From Ferrithrix thermotolerans DSM 19514 (lineage in GTDB: Bacteria; Actinomycetota; Acidimicrobiia; Acidimicrobiales; CAIXPF01), in assembly GCA_945906305.1 (NCBI GenBank), contig CAMDQT010000011.1:1-64000 (forward strand): 64,000 bases of DNA, in the 5' to 3' direction. The position numbers and the translations under genes were made by a program. The notes below the pieces were generated by a model. It was not told the origin of the DNA. It worked only from the letters and a program-made list of their open reading frames with translations, and did not search any database. Of the stretch, positions 20,015-27,396 are shown in pieces. Position 1 is the first letter of the stretch, and every line of letters begins with the position of its first letter.

Positions 20015-20627
20015 CCGGGATTGGGTACAACCTTTCCCGGAGCTTGCGACGGGCGCGGTGCAGGCGGACCTTGGCCGCCGATTCCGTTATGCCGAGTTCA
20101 GTAGCGATGGCTTCATGGGAGAGGTCGTACACATCGCGCAGTACCACAACGGCCCGAAGCCGCGGCGGGAGTTCGGCCAATGCCGCCTTCACCCGATCCC
20201 GTACCGCACCGCGGTCGGCCTGCTCGGCGGGATCTACTCGAGCCGACAGGTCAACGATGTCTTCGTCGTCCTCGAGCACATCGTGACGATGCCGAGCCCG
20301 CTTGCCGAGCGACGAGGCGGCGCAGTTGGCGGTTATGCGGTAAAGCCACGTCGTAAACTGGGCCTCGCCCCGAAACCGCTTGAGCCCGCGGAACGCCCGC
20401 AGATAGGCATCTTGGACAACATCGCGGGCGTCGTCCTCATCACCGGTAAGGCGATAGGCCAGATTGTAAGCGTCCACGTACGTCACCCGTACCAACTCTT
20501 CGAAGGCCGCGTGATCACCCTGACGGGCCTTCACGACCAGGTCCTGAAGCCGAGCACCTGATGTCGATTCAGACCCGGCGAGTGGCGGAGGCGTTACGTG
20601 GGGAGCCATACCTGGTGACCAGACCAT
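19980..20627 (-). CDS. ECF-type RNA polymerase sigma factor
   Basis: The protein has up to 215 residues with the two ECF domains. Region 2 is FEELVRVTYVDAYNLAYRLT...ARDVVQDAYLRAFRGLKRFRG...FTTWLYRITANCA. Region 4 is ALAELPPRLRAVVVLRDVYDLSHEAIATELGITESAAKVRLHRARRKLRERL, a helix-turn-helix for the -35 element. The first ATG (20627) has no clear ribosome site and ATG 20609 is an alternative. The gene is immediately followed by, and overlaps, the anti-sigma gene. Target promoters cannot be read here. Confidence 0.92.
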   Translation of the reverse strand: MVWSPGMAPHVTPPPLAGSESTSGARLQDLVVKARQGDHAAFEELVRVTYVDAYNLAYRLTGDEDDARDVVQDAYLRAFRGLKRFRGEAQFTTWLYRITANCAASSLGKRARHRHDVLEDDEDIVDLSARVDPAEQADRGAVRDRVKAALAELPPRLRAVVVLRDVYDLSHEAIATELGITESAAKVRLHRARRKLRERLYPIPGEDERDARHAV

Positions 20628-20703
20628 AGCGGACGCTGTCGATTGCCATCTCCACCGGGGTGGGAGCCTGACTCGACCACCATGGATGAAGCGATTTGTT
20701 GCG

Positions 20704-20777
20704 TGGCGGCGGTCAGATTCGAACTGACGACCCCTCGATTATGAGCCGAGTGCTCTTACCGACTGAGCTACGCCGCC
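20704..20777 (-). tRNA. tRNA-Met (CAT anticodon, elongator type)
   Basis: A 74-nt cloverleaf on the minus strand has acceptor GGCGGCG/CGCCGCC with discriminator A, anticodon loop CTCATAA and T arm AGTTCGAAT. A fully paired first acceptor position argues against initiator tRNA. A tRNA-Ile2 read through modified CAT is less likely but not excluded. CCA is not encoded. Confidence 0.9.
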
Positions 20778-20789
20778 AAGGTCGCAACG

Positions 20790-20862
20790 AGCCCCCTGTC
20801 AGAATCGAACTGACGACCTTTTCCTTACCATGGAAACGCTCTGCCGACTGAGCTAAGGGGGC
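20790..20862 (-). tRNA. tRNA-Thr (GGT anticodon)
   Basis: A 73-nt cloverleaf on the minus strand has acceptor GCCCCCT/AGGGGGC, anticodon stem TTTCC/GGAAA closing loop ATGGTAA (anticodon GGT) and T arm AGTTCGATT. It lies 12 bp upstream of tRNA-Met in the common actinobacterial Thr-Met pair. CCA is not encoded. Confidence 0.94.
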
Positions 20863-21017
20863 GGGCAGGAGTTCTGGAAGGATCTCCCGTCGGGGACGGT
20901 AGCCTAGCCTGCAGCCGGTCACCACCCAAGTTCGGTCACCCCTGCTCAGGCCAAGTGGGCTGACCAACAGCCAGCAGGACAATCCGTCCAAACCGCCGCA
21001 ACGGAACAGGGTTCGAC

Positions 21018-22337
21018 GTGCAACTCGACCGCATTGCCTGTCAGTACCCGGACGGTACAACGCTCGCCTACGACTTCCACCCCCGGTTGACGGTCATCGA
21101 TGTAGCCCCTGCTCATCGCCGCGAACTAGCGGAGTACCTGCTGGAGTCGTTGTGGACCGATGCCGCAGGCATCCATGTTGAGTTCACCGGCAGCGACGCA
21201 AAATCCTTCGTTGCCTTCCGCCCTTTCGGAGGCGCCCACCGAGTCATCGGCATCGATCATCGCACCGACGCCACCGACTCTTACGCCCACCATGGCCACC
21301 TGAACCTGCTGGCACCAATGGGCCTCTCCGCTGCGCCCGCCCGCCAACTTCTCCTCCTCGAGCGCGATGACCTCCTGCTCGCCGATCCGAACGTGAGGTG
21401 GACGAGCCAACTGATCGGCACGGAGATCGCACCGCTTCTCGCCGCCGCCGAGGAGTTCGCTCGCGCCGAGTCGTTGCTCGCAGCGTCGGAGCCGCAAGCC
21501 AGACCAGAGACCATGCAGCGGGTCTCGGAGGCTTACGAACAGCGCGACACGACCACCGACCTTGAGCTTCGTCAGAATCGGGTTCGCCTCGCCACGTTGG
21601 CGGCCGGCACGGCAGGCCCATTCGCCGCCGTGGCGTTCCTCCGCGCCATTGGCACCTGGCCCGCGCTCTGCATCGTTGCCGGCTGCATGGTGGCAGCGCT
21701 GGCCTGTATCGGCTACGAGCGAAGACTTGCTCAGGCCATCGACGCGGAATATCACGCCCTGAAAGTCGCCGGGGTGGATTCCTACGATGGCCTCGCACTG
21801 CCGGGCCAACCGGCGATCGCCGAAACCGAATCACGGACCCCGATTGCCGGTGCGTTGGAAGGATTCCATCACGCCAGCAAGAAATGGCGTGAACTAGCAG
21901 GGGACATTCCCGCCGCTTGGGTCCTCGCTCGACGGGAGCGGCTACTCGCGGCGGCGGAAATCGTTGCCATGCCCAGCCCGATAGCGACTTCGCTCGGCCC
22001 GCCGCGCCCGAATGGAGGATCTGACTTCCTCGCCGGCCTCATGGCGCGAATACACGACCTCACCGAAGCGGGGTCAGGCTTCTCGCTCCCGTTGTTCCTC
22101 GATGACCCCACGGCCGGACTGTCCAACGCGGATACAACCTTCGTGCTCAACGCGTTAAGCCGGCTCGCCACAAACCAACAGCTGGTGATCTTCACCAACG
22201 CCGAGGAGATCCTCGATTGGGCCGCTCAGGAGGCACTCGCCGACCGGGCCAGCATCGTAGGAGCCAACCCTGTCCGGCTGGTGACCAACGCGGCGCCGAG
22301 CCGCCGACCGGGAGAACCCGGGGCGCTAGAGCGATAG
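21018..22337 (+). CDS. Unrecognised membrane protein resembling an SMC/RecN-type ATPase without Walker A
   Basis: I do not recognise a named family. The 439-residue protein starts like an SMC/RecF head (MQLDRIACQYPDG...LTVIDV), but the expected GxxGxGKS loop is replaced by APAHRREL. Near residue 365 there is a clear Walker B/D-loop-like segment, SLPLFLDDPTAGLSNADT, followed by NQQLVIFTNAEEILDWAA, as in SMC heads. The middle has two membrane helices (about 194-215 and 216-236) where a coiled coil would be expected. It therefore looks like a membrane-anchored pseudo-ATPase. The GTG start follows ACAGGG. The GNAT gene follows after 9 bp, probably in the same operon. Confidence 0.7.
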   Translation: MQLDRIACQYPDGTTLAYDFHPRLTVIDVAPAHRRELAEYLLESLWTDAAGIHVEFTGSDAKSFVAFRPFGGAHRVIGIDHRTDATDSYAHHGHLNLLAPMGLSAAPARQLLLLERDDLLLADPNVRWTSQLIGTEIAPLLAAAEEFARAESLLAASEPQARPETMQRVSEAYEQRDTTTDLELRQNRVRLATLAAGTAGPFAAVAFLRAIGTWPALCIVAGCMVAALACIGYERRLAQAIDAEYHALKVAGVDSYDGLALPGQPAIAETESRTPIAGALEGFHHASKKWRELAGDIPAAWVLARRERLLAAAEIVAMPSPIATSLGPPRPNGGSDFLAGLMARIHDLTEAGSGFSLPLFLDDPTAGLSNADTTFVLNALSRLATNQQLVIFTNAEEILDWAAQEALADRASIVGANPVRLVTNAAPSRRPGEPGALER

Positions 22338-22346
22338 GGTCATCGC

Positions 22347-22832
22347 ATGGAGATCCGCTTGGCCACCCCGGCTGATGCCGAAGCCATTCGACAGATCTAC
22401 AACGTCGAGGTCGAGACCTCGACCGTAACCCTCGACCTCGTTCCACGCACCCTCGAGCAGCAGCAGGACTACATCGCGCGGCGAACCGGCACGTACGCGG
22501 TCCTCGTCGCCGTCGATGACCGTGGCGTCATCGGCTTTGGGTCGCTTTCGCCATACCGCGATCGGCCTGGCTACAACGCCACCGCCGAAGATTCGATTTA
22601 TGTCCACCGCGACTGGCAGGGCCGTGGCCTGGGCCGTGGACTGCTGAGCGAGTTGATCATCGTGGCAAAGGCCCACGGCTTCCACTCGATCATGGCCCGA
22701 GTGGCAGCCGGTCACAGCGCCTCTCGCGGGCTGCACGAATCGCTTGGTTTCCTCGCTGTGGGCACCGAGCGGGAGGTCGGGCGGAAGTTCGGCCGGTGGA
22801 TCGACATGGACCTCCTCCAGCGCATGCTTTGA
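22347..22832 (+). CDS. GNAT N-acetyltransferase, phosphinothricin-acetyltransferase-like
   Basis: The 161-residue protein has the GNAT fold: MEIRLATPADAEAIRQIYN at the start, the EDSIYVHRDWQGRGLGRGLLSELI acetyl-CoA loop (Q/RxxGxG/A) around residues 80-103, and a C-terminal HESLGF motif typical of the PAT/Bar/YwnH group. Such enzymes acetylate small amines such as phosphinothricin or methionine sulfoximine, but the real substrate is often unknown. It follows the pseudo-ATPase gene by 9 bp. Confidence 0.85.
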   Translation: MEIRLATPADAEAIRQIYNVEVETSTVTLDLVPRTLEQQQDYIARRTGTYAVLVAVDDRGVIGFGSLSPYRDRPGYNATAEDSIYVHRDWQGRGLGRGLLSELIIVAKAHGFHSIMARVAAGHSASRGLHESLGFLAVGTEREVGRKFGRWIDMDLLQRML

Positions 22833-22848
22833 GCGAGGCCCAAAACGC

Positions 22849-22878
22849 CGGACGGCTGCCCAATCGAGCAGCCGTCCG
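22849..22878 (-). terminator. Terminator for tRNA-Tyr, possibly bidirectional
   Basis: CGGACGGCTGC and GCAGCCGTCCG form a perfect 11-bp stem with an 8-nt loop. On the minus strand it lies just after tRNA-Tyr and is followed by CGTTTTGG. It also lies 16 bp after the GNAT stop on the plus strand. Confidence 0.75.
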
Positions 22879-22887
22879 ACAGGCGAG

Positions 22888-22970
22888 TGGGCCGGGAAGG
22901 ATTTGAACCTCCGTAGGCGTAAGCCGGCGGGTTTACAGCCCGCTCCCTTTGGCCACTCGGGCACCGACCC
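22888..22970 (-). tRNA. tRNA-Tyr (GTA anticodon)
   Basis: An 83-nt class II tRNA on the minus strand has acceptor GGGTCGG/CCGGCCC with discriminator A, anticodon loop CTGTAAA (GTA), a long variable arm and T arm GGTTCAAATCC. CCA is not encoded. It is separated from tRNA-Thr/tRNA-Met by two protein genes on the other strand. Confidence 0.94.
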
Positions 22971-23058
22971 TCGCTTCTAGCGAAGCGAGAGAATAGCCGT
23001 TGCGGGGGGCGCAACGGAATCCACCCACTGGTCGGCCCGCCCGATAGCGTCCCCTTCC

Positions 23059-23547
23059 ATGCCCAGCTTCGACGTTGTCTCGCAGATCGATGTCCAAGAG
23101 GTCCGCAACGCCATCGATCAGGTGAAGCGCGAGATCGCCACCCGCTTCGACTTCAAGGGCACCGAATCCTCGGTGGACTTCGAGCCGGAGGCCATCACCC
23201 TCAACTCATCCACGGAGGACCGACTTAGCGCGCTCCGCTTGCTGCTCGAGGAGAAGTTGGTCAAGCGAAAGGTCTCGCTGAAAATCCTCGACTTCGGCAA
23301 GGTCGAGGAGGCTTCCGGGGCACGGGCCCGCCAAAAGGCCAAACTCCAGGCCGGGATCAACTCCGAAAAAGCCAAATTGGTGAACGTCTACATCAAGAAC
23401 CTCGGGCTCAAGGGCCTTCAAAGCCAAACCCAAGGTGATCAGATTCGAGTGACCGGCAAGAAGCGAGACGATCTCCAGGCTGCGATCGCGGCCTTGGGCG
23501 AGCACGACTTCGGGATCCCACTTCAGTTCGAGAACTTCCGAGACTGA
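23059..23547 (+). CDS. YajQ-family nucleotide-binding protein
   Basis: The 162-residue protein matches the YajQ (DUF520) family over its whole length: MPSFDVVSQIDVQEVRNAID at the start, RFDFKGTESSVDF near residue 30, and the C-terminal LQAAIAALGEHDFGIPLQFENFRD. Family members bind nucleotides, and some bind cyclic di-GMP and act with transcription factors. The role in this organism is unknown. It is convergent with the Nudix gene and has no obvious operon partner. Confidence 0.93.
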   Translation: MPSFDVVSQIDVQEVRNAIDQVKREIATRFDFKGTESSVDFEPEAITLNSSTEDRLSALRLLLEEKLVKRKVSLKILDFGKVEEASGARARQKAKLQAGINSEKAKLVNVYIKNLGLKGLQSQTQGDQIRVTGKKRDDLQAAIAALGEHDFGIPLQFENFRD

Positions 23548-23600
23548 CCACCTCAGCAGGTCCCGTGGGATGCCTCGGCCAAGCCCCGTCGCGCTACCTG

Positions 23601-24332
23601 TCAACCCCAGGCGAACACTGGCTGCTCGAAGTGACTACAGGAACGTGAATCGCCTTCCAGCGCTGCAAGGCGGAACTGATAGAGCACCGCAGCGGTGGGC
23701 GCATGGATGAGATCGCCCCCGACCGGCAACTGGATGACCGGCCGGTCGCTCTCGGGGATGAAAACCGTCCGAGGGGAATCGGCTCGGCACAACTCGCGCA
23801 ACGAGATGCGATGGACCGACGCCACCTCGATCGGGTCCGGCTCGAGGACCGGATCGGCACCACCCCAAAACACGAACGGGCGAATCACGTAGCCCGATCG
23901 GGTCGCATAGTCGTCCAGCCCACCGAGCAAACTGCTGAGGGGCAGGTCAAGTCCTAACTCCTCCTTGACCTCGCGCCGAGCTGCGTCGAGCGCCGACTCG
24001 CCTTCGTCGACCCGACCGCCCGGAAGCGCCCACTGGCCTGGATGACGGTTCAGGCGAGCCGTGCGCCGCGTCAGCACGAACGCCGGACCGCCGGCGGTGC
24101 CGCTCACCAGGCCGGTCAACGTCCCGGGTTCGACCCCCGGGATGGCGTCGAGTCGGGTGGCCGTATCCCAGCCCACATCATTGCCATGGACCTCGGCATC
24201 GCTGTCGACCACGATGACCGCCACCGCAGCCAATCGACGTCCCTCGAGCGCTATTTCACGCGGTTGATGACGCTCCAGATGTCGCGCCATCAACCCGTGC
24301 AGCGTCGGCCCAAACTCCCATTCGCCCACCAT
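23601..24332 (-). CDS. Nudix hydrolase, CoA-pyrophosphatase-like
   Basis: The 243-residue protein (from ATG 24332) contains a full Nudix box, GRVDEGESALDAARREVKEELGL, following HPGQWALPGG. Nudix enzymes cleave nucleoside diphosphates linked to another group. The preceding VLTRRTARLNRHPGQ resembles the NudL/CoA-pyrophosphatase type. It starts 31 bp after the acetyl-CoA synthetase stop on the same strand, so a role in CoA-derivative turnover is attractive but only inferred. An upstream in-frame start at 24446 would overlap acs and is rejected. Confidence 0.85.
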   Translation of the reverse strand: MVGEWEFGPTLHGLMARHLERHQPREIALEGRRLAAVAVIVVDSDAEVHGNDVGWDTATRLDAIPGVEPGTLTGLVSGTAGGPAFVLTRRTARLNRHPGQWALPGGRVDEGESALDAARREVKEELGLDLPLSSLLGGLDDYATRSGYVIRPFVFWGGADPVLEPDPIEVASVHRISLRELCRADSPRTVFIPESDRPVIQLPVGGDLIHAPTAAVLYQFRLAALEGDSRSCSHFEQPVFAWG

Positions 24333-24363
24333 CGTTATCTGCCCCCCGACAGAGCGAATGTCA

Positions 24364-26358
24364 TCAGTCTTCGGCCGGGGCGTCCAACGCCCGAGTCCGC
24401 AACTCCTCGACCACGGATTGGTCCGCCAGCGTGGTCGTATCACCAAGGGACCGACCCTCCACCACGTCGCGGAGGAGGCGGCGCATGATCTTGCCGGACC
24501 GTGTCTTCGGAAGGTCCGGCACGAGGATCACGGCCTTAGGCCGAGCAAGCGGGCCAAGCTTCTTCGCCACGTGCTGTCGGACTTCCTCCCGGAGTACATC
24601 CGATGCCTGATAGGTGCCCCGCAGGATGACGTACCCGATGATGGCCTGGCCGGTTAGCTCGTCGTTCGCACCAACAACGGCCGCTTCGGCCACTGCGGGA
24701 TGATCGACCAGTGCAGACTCGACTTCGGCGGTCGAGATCCGGTGGCCCGACACATTCATCACGTCGTCGACCCGGCCCAACAACCACAGGTACCCATCAT
24801 CATCGAGCTTCGCTCCGTCACCGGCGAAGTAACGACCATCGAACCGACTCCAGTAGGTATCGAAGTAGCGCTCGGGGGAACCCCAAATTCCGCGCAGAAT
24901 TGCCGGCCAAGGCTTGGTGATGGTCAGGTAGCCTCCGCCGCGCTGCACCACCTGGCCTTCATCATCAACCAACTCGATGAAGATCCCCGGGATGGGGCCA
25001 CAGGCGGACCCCGGCTTGGTGGTCGTCACCCCAGGCCAGGGCGAAATCATGTGGCCGCCGGTTTCGGTCTGCCACCAAGTATCAGCGATTGGACAGCGCT
25101 CACGACCGATATGGGTGTGATACCACATCCACGCCTCAGGGTTGATCGGTTCACCAACAGTGCCGAGCACACGGAGGGAGGAGAGGTCGTGCGCCGCGGG
25201 CCACTGTTCGCCCCATTTCATGAAGGTACGGATAGCCGTGGGCGCGGTGTAGAGCTGTGTGACCCCGTAGCGCTCAATGATGTCCCACAGCCGATCCTTC
25301 GGCCACGCGGCCGGATCTCCCTGACGGAACTCGGGCCGCGGCGTGTCAGGCGTCCCTTCGTAGATCACCGAGGTAGCACCGTTGCAAAGCGGCCCATAGA
25401 CGATGTAGCTGTGCCCGGTAACCCACCCGATATCGGCACCACACCAGTAGACGTCGGATTCAGGTCGCAGGTCGAAGGTGTACTTGTGCGAGAAGGCCAC
25501 CTGGGTGAGATAACCACCCGTGGTGTGCATGATGCCCTTCGGCTTCGCCGTGGTCCCCGAGGTGTACAACAAGAAAAGCAACTGCTCGCTGTCGAGGGGC
25601 TCGGCCGCACAGTCCGTCGAGGCCGTCGCCATCAGCTCATGCCACCAATGGTCACGGCCCGGCTCCATCTCGACGTCCAGCCCGCAACGGTTCACCACCA
25701 CGACGTTCTCAACCGTGGGGCACTGCGCTAGGGCCGCATCGACGTTCACCTTGAGTCCAGACGCAACGCCGCGGCGATAACCGGCATCGGCGGTGATGAT
25801 GATGCGGGCCTCCGCATCGTTGCAGCGATCCATGATCGAGTCCGGGCTGAACCCGCCGAACACGATCGAGTGGGCGACGCCGATTCGGGTGCACGCCAGC
25901 ATGGCGATGGGCAGTTCGAGCACCATCGGCATGTAGATCAGGGCCCGATCGCCGGTTTTTAGACCGAGCCCCTTGAGCACGTTGGCGAACTTGCAGACTT
26001 CCGCGTGCAACTGCCGGTAGGTGAGGACCACGGTGTCACCCGGCTCGCCCTCCCAGTAGTAGGCGACCTTGTCGCCCAACCCCGCCTCGATGTGCCGGTC
26101 AAGGCAGTTATAGGACACATTCAGCTTGCCGCCGACAAACCATTTCGCGAACGGCAACTGCCAGTCGAGCACCGTATCGAAGTCCTCGAACCAGGTGACC
26201 AGTTCGCGCGCTTGCCGGGCCCAAAAGGCCTCGTAATCGGCATTCGCTTCGTCCCACATGGAGCGGTCCTTGACCAGCGCGGTGGCGCGGAACTCCGGCG
26301 GCGGCGGAAAGGTTCGGTCCTCGCTGTAGAAGTCGCCGATCGTGACCTGACCTGCCAT
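24364..26358 (-). CDS. acs: Acetyl-CoA synthetase (AMP-forming)
   Basis: The enzyme activates acetate to acetyl-CoA through acetyl-AMP. From ATG 26358, preceded by AAAGG, it has 664 residues; ATG 26496 adds 46 unlikely residues. Domains run from the N-terminal ACAS segment (ARELVTWFEDFDTVLDW) through the AMP-binding loop YTSGTTAKPKGIMHTTGGY, WVTGHSYIVYGPL and TWWQTETGGHM to the C-terminal hinge. The C-terminal PKTRSGKIMRR holds the lysine acetylated in other Acs enzymes, so acetylation control is likely. The Nudix gene follows by 31 bp. A 349-bp intergenic region lies upstream. Confidence 0.96.
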   Translation of the reverse strand: MAGQVTIGDFYSEDRTFPPPPEFRATALVKDRSMWDEANADYEAFWARQARELVTWFEDFDTVLDWQLPFAKWFVGGKLNVSYNCLDRHIEAGLGDKVAYYWEGEPGDTVVLTYRQLHAEVCKFANVLKGLGLKTGDRALIYMPMVLELPIAMLACTRIGVAHSIVFGGFSPDSIMDRCNDAEARIIITADAGYRRGVASGLKVNVDAALAQCPTVENVVVVNRCGLDVEMEPGRDHWWHELMATASTDCAAEPLDSEQLLFLLYTSGTTAKPKGIMHTTGGYLTQVAFSHKYTFDLRPESDVYWCGADIGWVTGHSYIVYGPLCNGATSVIYEGTPDTPRPEFRQGDPAAWPKDRLWDIIERYGVTQLYTAPTAIRTFMKWGEQWPAAHDLSSLRVLGTVGEPINPEAWMWYHTHIGRERCPIADTWWQTETGGHMISPWPGVTTTKPGSACGPIPGIFIELVDDEGQVVQRGGGYLTITKPWPAILRGIWGSPERYFDTYWSRFDGRYFAGDGAKLDDDGYLWLLGRVDDVMNVSGHRISTAEVESALVDHPAVAEAAVVGANDELTGQAIIGYVILRGTYQASDVLREEVRQHVAKKLGPLARPKAVILVPDLPKTRSGKIMRRLLRDVVEGRSLGDTTTLADQSVVEELRTRALDAPAED

Positions 26359-26467
26359 GTCGAGCACCTTTCGATCTGCCTCGCGGCCGATGATAGGTGG
26401 CCGCCGAGGCATGGATCCAACGTTGCTCCGCCAGACATCAACAATCACGACTTCAGCACATCGAATA

Positions 26468-26487
26468 GAGCCCAATTGGAGCCCAAT
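26468..26487. promoter_or_regulatory. Paired GAGCCCAAT repeats upstream of acs
   Basis: GAGCCCAAT occurs at 26468-26476 and 26479-26487, spaced 11 bp apart, about one helical turn, and overlaps an ATTGG-AGC-CCAAT dyad. It lies about 110 bp upstream of the acs start and may bind a regulator of acetate metabolism. The binding protein is unknown. Confidence 0.4.
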
Positions 26488-26571
26488 ACAGGTCAACTTC
26501 GACCAAAACTTTCAATAGCTACTCACGGTGCTGTAATATATTTGAGATATTTTTTTCACCCTGTTTTTCAG

Positions 26572-26589
26572 TTCACATCAAATTGTGAA
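26572..26589. promoter_or_regulatory. TTCACA-N6-TGTGAA dyad
   Basis: The 6-bp arms at 26572-26577 and 26584-26589 are perfect inverses separated by 6 bp. The half-sites face the opposite way from the CRP/GlxR consensus TGTGA-N6-TCACA, so it is not a simple CRP site. It sits at the downstream edge of the AT-rich block, 119 bp before the rpf-like start. Confidence 0.35.
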
Positions 26590-26707
26590 TGCAGGACACC
26601 CGGCAAAACCCCTGGTAGAACCCAACGTCAACCGCTGGGCCTTCCCGCGAACGAACCGCTCACCGAGACGGCTTCGGGGCCACAGCCGGGCTTACCACGG
26701 AGGTCTC

Positions 26708-27364
26708 ATGGTCAAGCGGCGACGGGCGAAGGTACTGCTGGCAGCAGTGGTGGCAACAGCCTGCGGTGGGGTAACCCTCGCCGGAAGCGCAGGAGCCGAA
26801 AACCCACTCCCACCAGGACTCTTCGAGGCTCACTCGCTCGCCCCAGCGGTCGCGAAACCCACCACTCATCCGTCTCCAAGGTTCGCTCTCGTTGGCGTTT
26901 TCGGATTGACGAATACGGTTGGATCCTCGACAATGCGCCAGCATGTGGAGAGGTACATCTCGCTGCAAAGTGACCCCAAATTGGCACCGCATGCGGAGCT
27001 ACTTCCAAGGCTCGACCAGGCACCTAGTGCCGAAGGTCCGCCAGAACCGCCCGCCTCAGCCAACGCCGCAGAAGCCGGCGAACGCCCACCAGCCGGTGAG
27101 AGCGGCGCAACCGAAGAGGCGCTGGCTCGACTACGTAACTGTGAATCCGGCGGTGACTATACGGCGGTGTCTTACCGCGGCTGGTACCGCGGCGCGTATC
27201 AGTTCGACCAAGCCACCTGGGATTCTGTCGCCTCGCGAACAATGCCAGATCTGATCGCCCTCGACCCAGCTCAGGCGTCGCCGCCAGATCAGGACTCCAT
27301 GGCAAGGGCCCTCTATGTGGAGCGTCTGTGGTCACCGTGGCCGACGTGCGGCGTCGGTCTGTAA
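26708..27364 (+). CDS. Secreted Rpf-like (resuscitation-promoting factor) transglycosylase
   Basis: The 218-residue protein has a Sec signal peptide (basic MVKRRRAK, hydrophobic core, probable cleavage after SAGA near residue 30), a proline/alanine-rich linker, and a C-terminal Rpf domain from about residue 137. The domain shows LRNCESGGDY with the catalytic Glu at 146, GWYRGAYQFDQATWDSVA, and ends with WSPWPTCGVGL, whose Cys may pair with Cys145. Rpf domains cleave peptidoglycan and wake dormant actinobacteria. ATG 26708 is chosen because GGAGG lies just upstream and the signal peptide starts there. No LysM domain is present. Confidence 0.88.
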   Translation: MVKRRRAKVLLAAVVATACGGVTLAGSAGAENPLPPGLFEAHSLAPAVAKPTTHPSPRFALVGVFGLTNTVGSSTMRQHVERYISLQSDPKLAPHAELLPRLDQAPSAEGPPEPPASANAAEAGERPPAGESGATEEALARLRNCESGGDYTAVSYRGWYRGAYQFDQATWDSVASRTMPDLIALDPAQASPPDQDSMARALYVERLWSPWPTCGVGL

Positions 27365-27396
27365 CAACGAAGCCTCAACTCGAAGCCAGGGCCACT

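Larger units (their letters stand above)
26359..26707. other. Intergenic control region between acs and the rpf-like gene
   Basis: This 349-bp stretch has no supported gene. Positions about 26,510-26,590 are strikingly AT-rich for this genome (with TAATATATTTGAGATATTT), as expected for divergent promoters. It contains two GAGCCCAAT repeats and a TTCACA-TGTGAA dyad, listed separately. I could not recognise a c-di-AMP riboswitch, which precedes rpf genes in other actinobacteria. Confidence 0.65.

Noticed and set aside
20704-20777. Initiator tRNA-fMet
   Set aside because: The first acceptor base pair is a normal G-C, while bacterial initiator tRNA has a mismatch there.
21018-22337. Functional ABC or SMC ATPase
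   Set aside because: No GxxxxGK[ST] loop and no ABC signature motif exist anywhere in the protein.
26572-26589. CRP/GlxR operator
   Set aside because: The half-sites TTCACA and TGTGAA point the opposite way from the TGTGA-N6-TCACA consensus.
26585-26707. N-terminal extension of the Rpf-like protein from GTG 26585
   Set aside because: The extension has no signal peptide, while ATG 26708 has GGAGG upstream and a clear signal sequence.
26500-26707. A c-di-AMP (ydaO-type) riboswitch upstream of the rpf-like gene
   Set aside because: This element precedes rpf genes in other actinobacteria, but I could not line up its conserved core with the sequence here.
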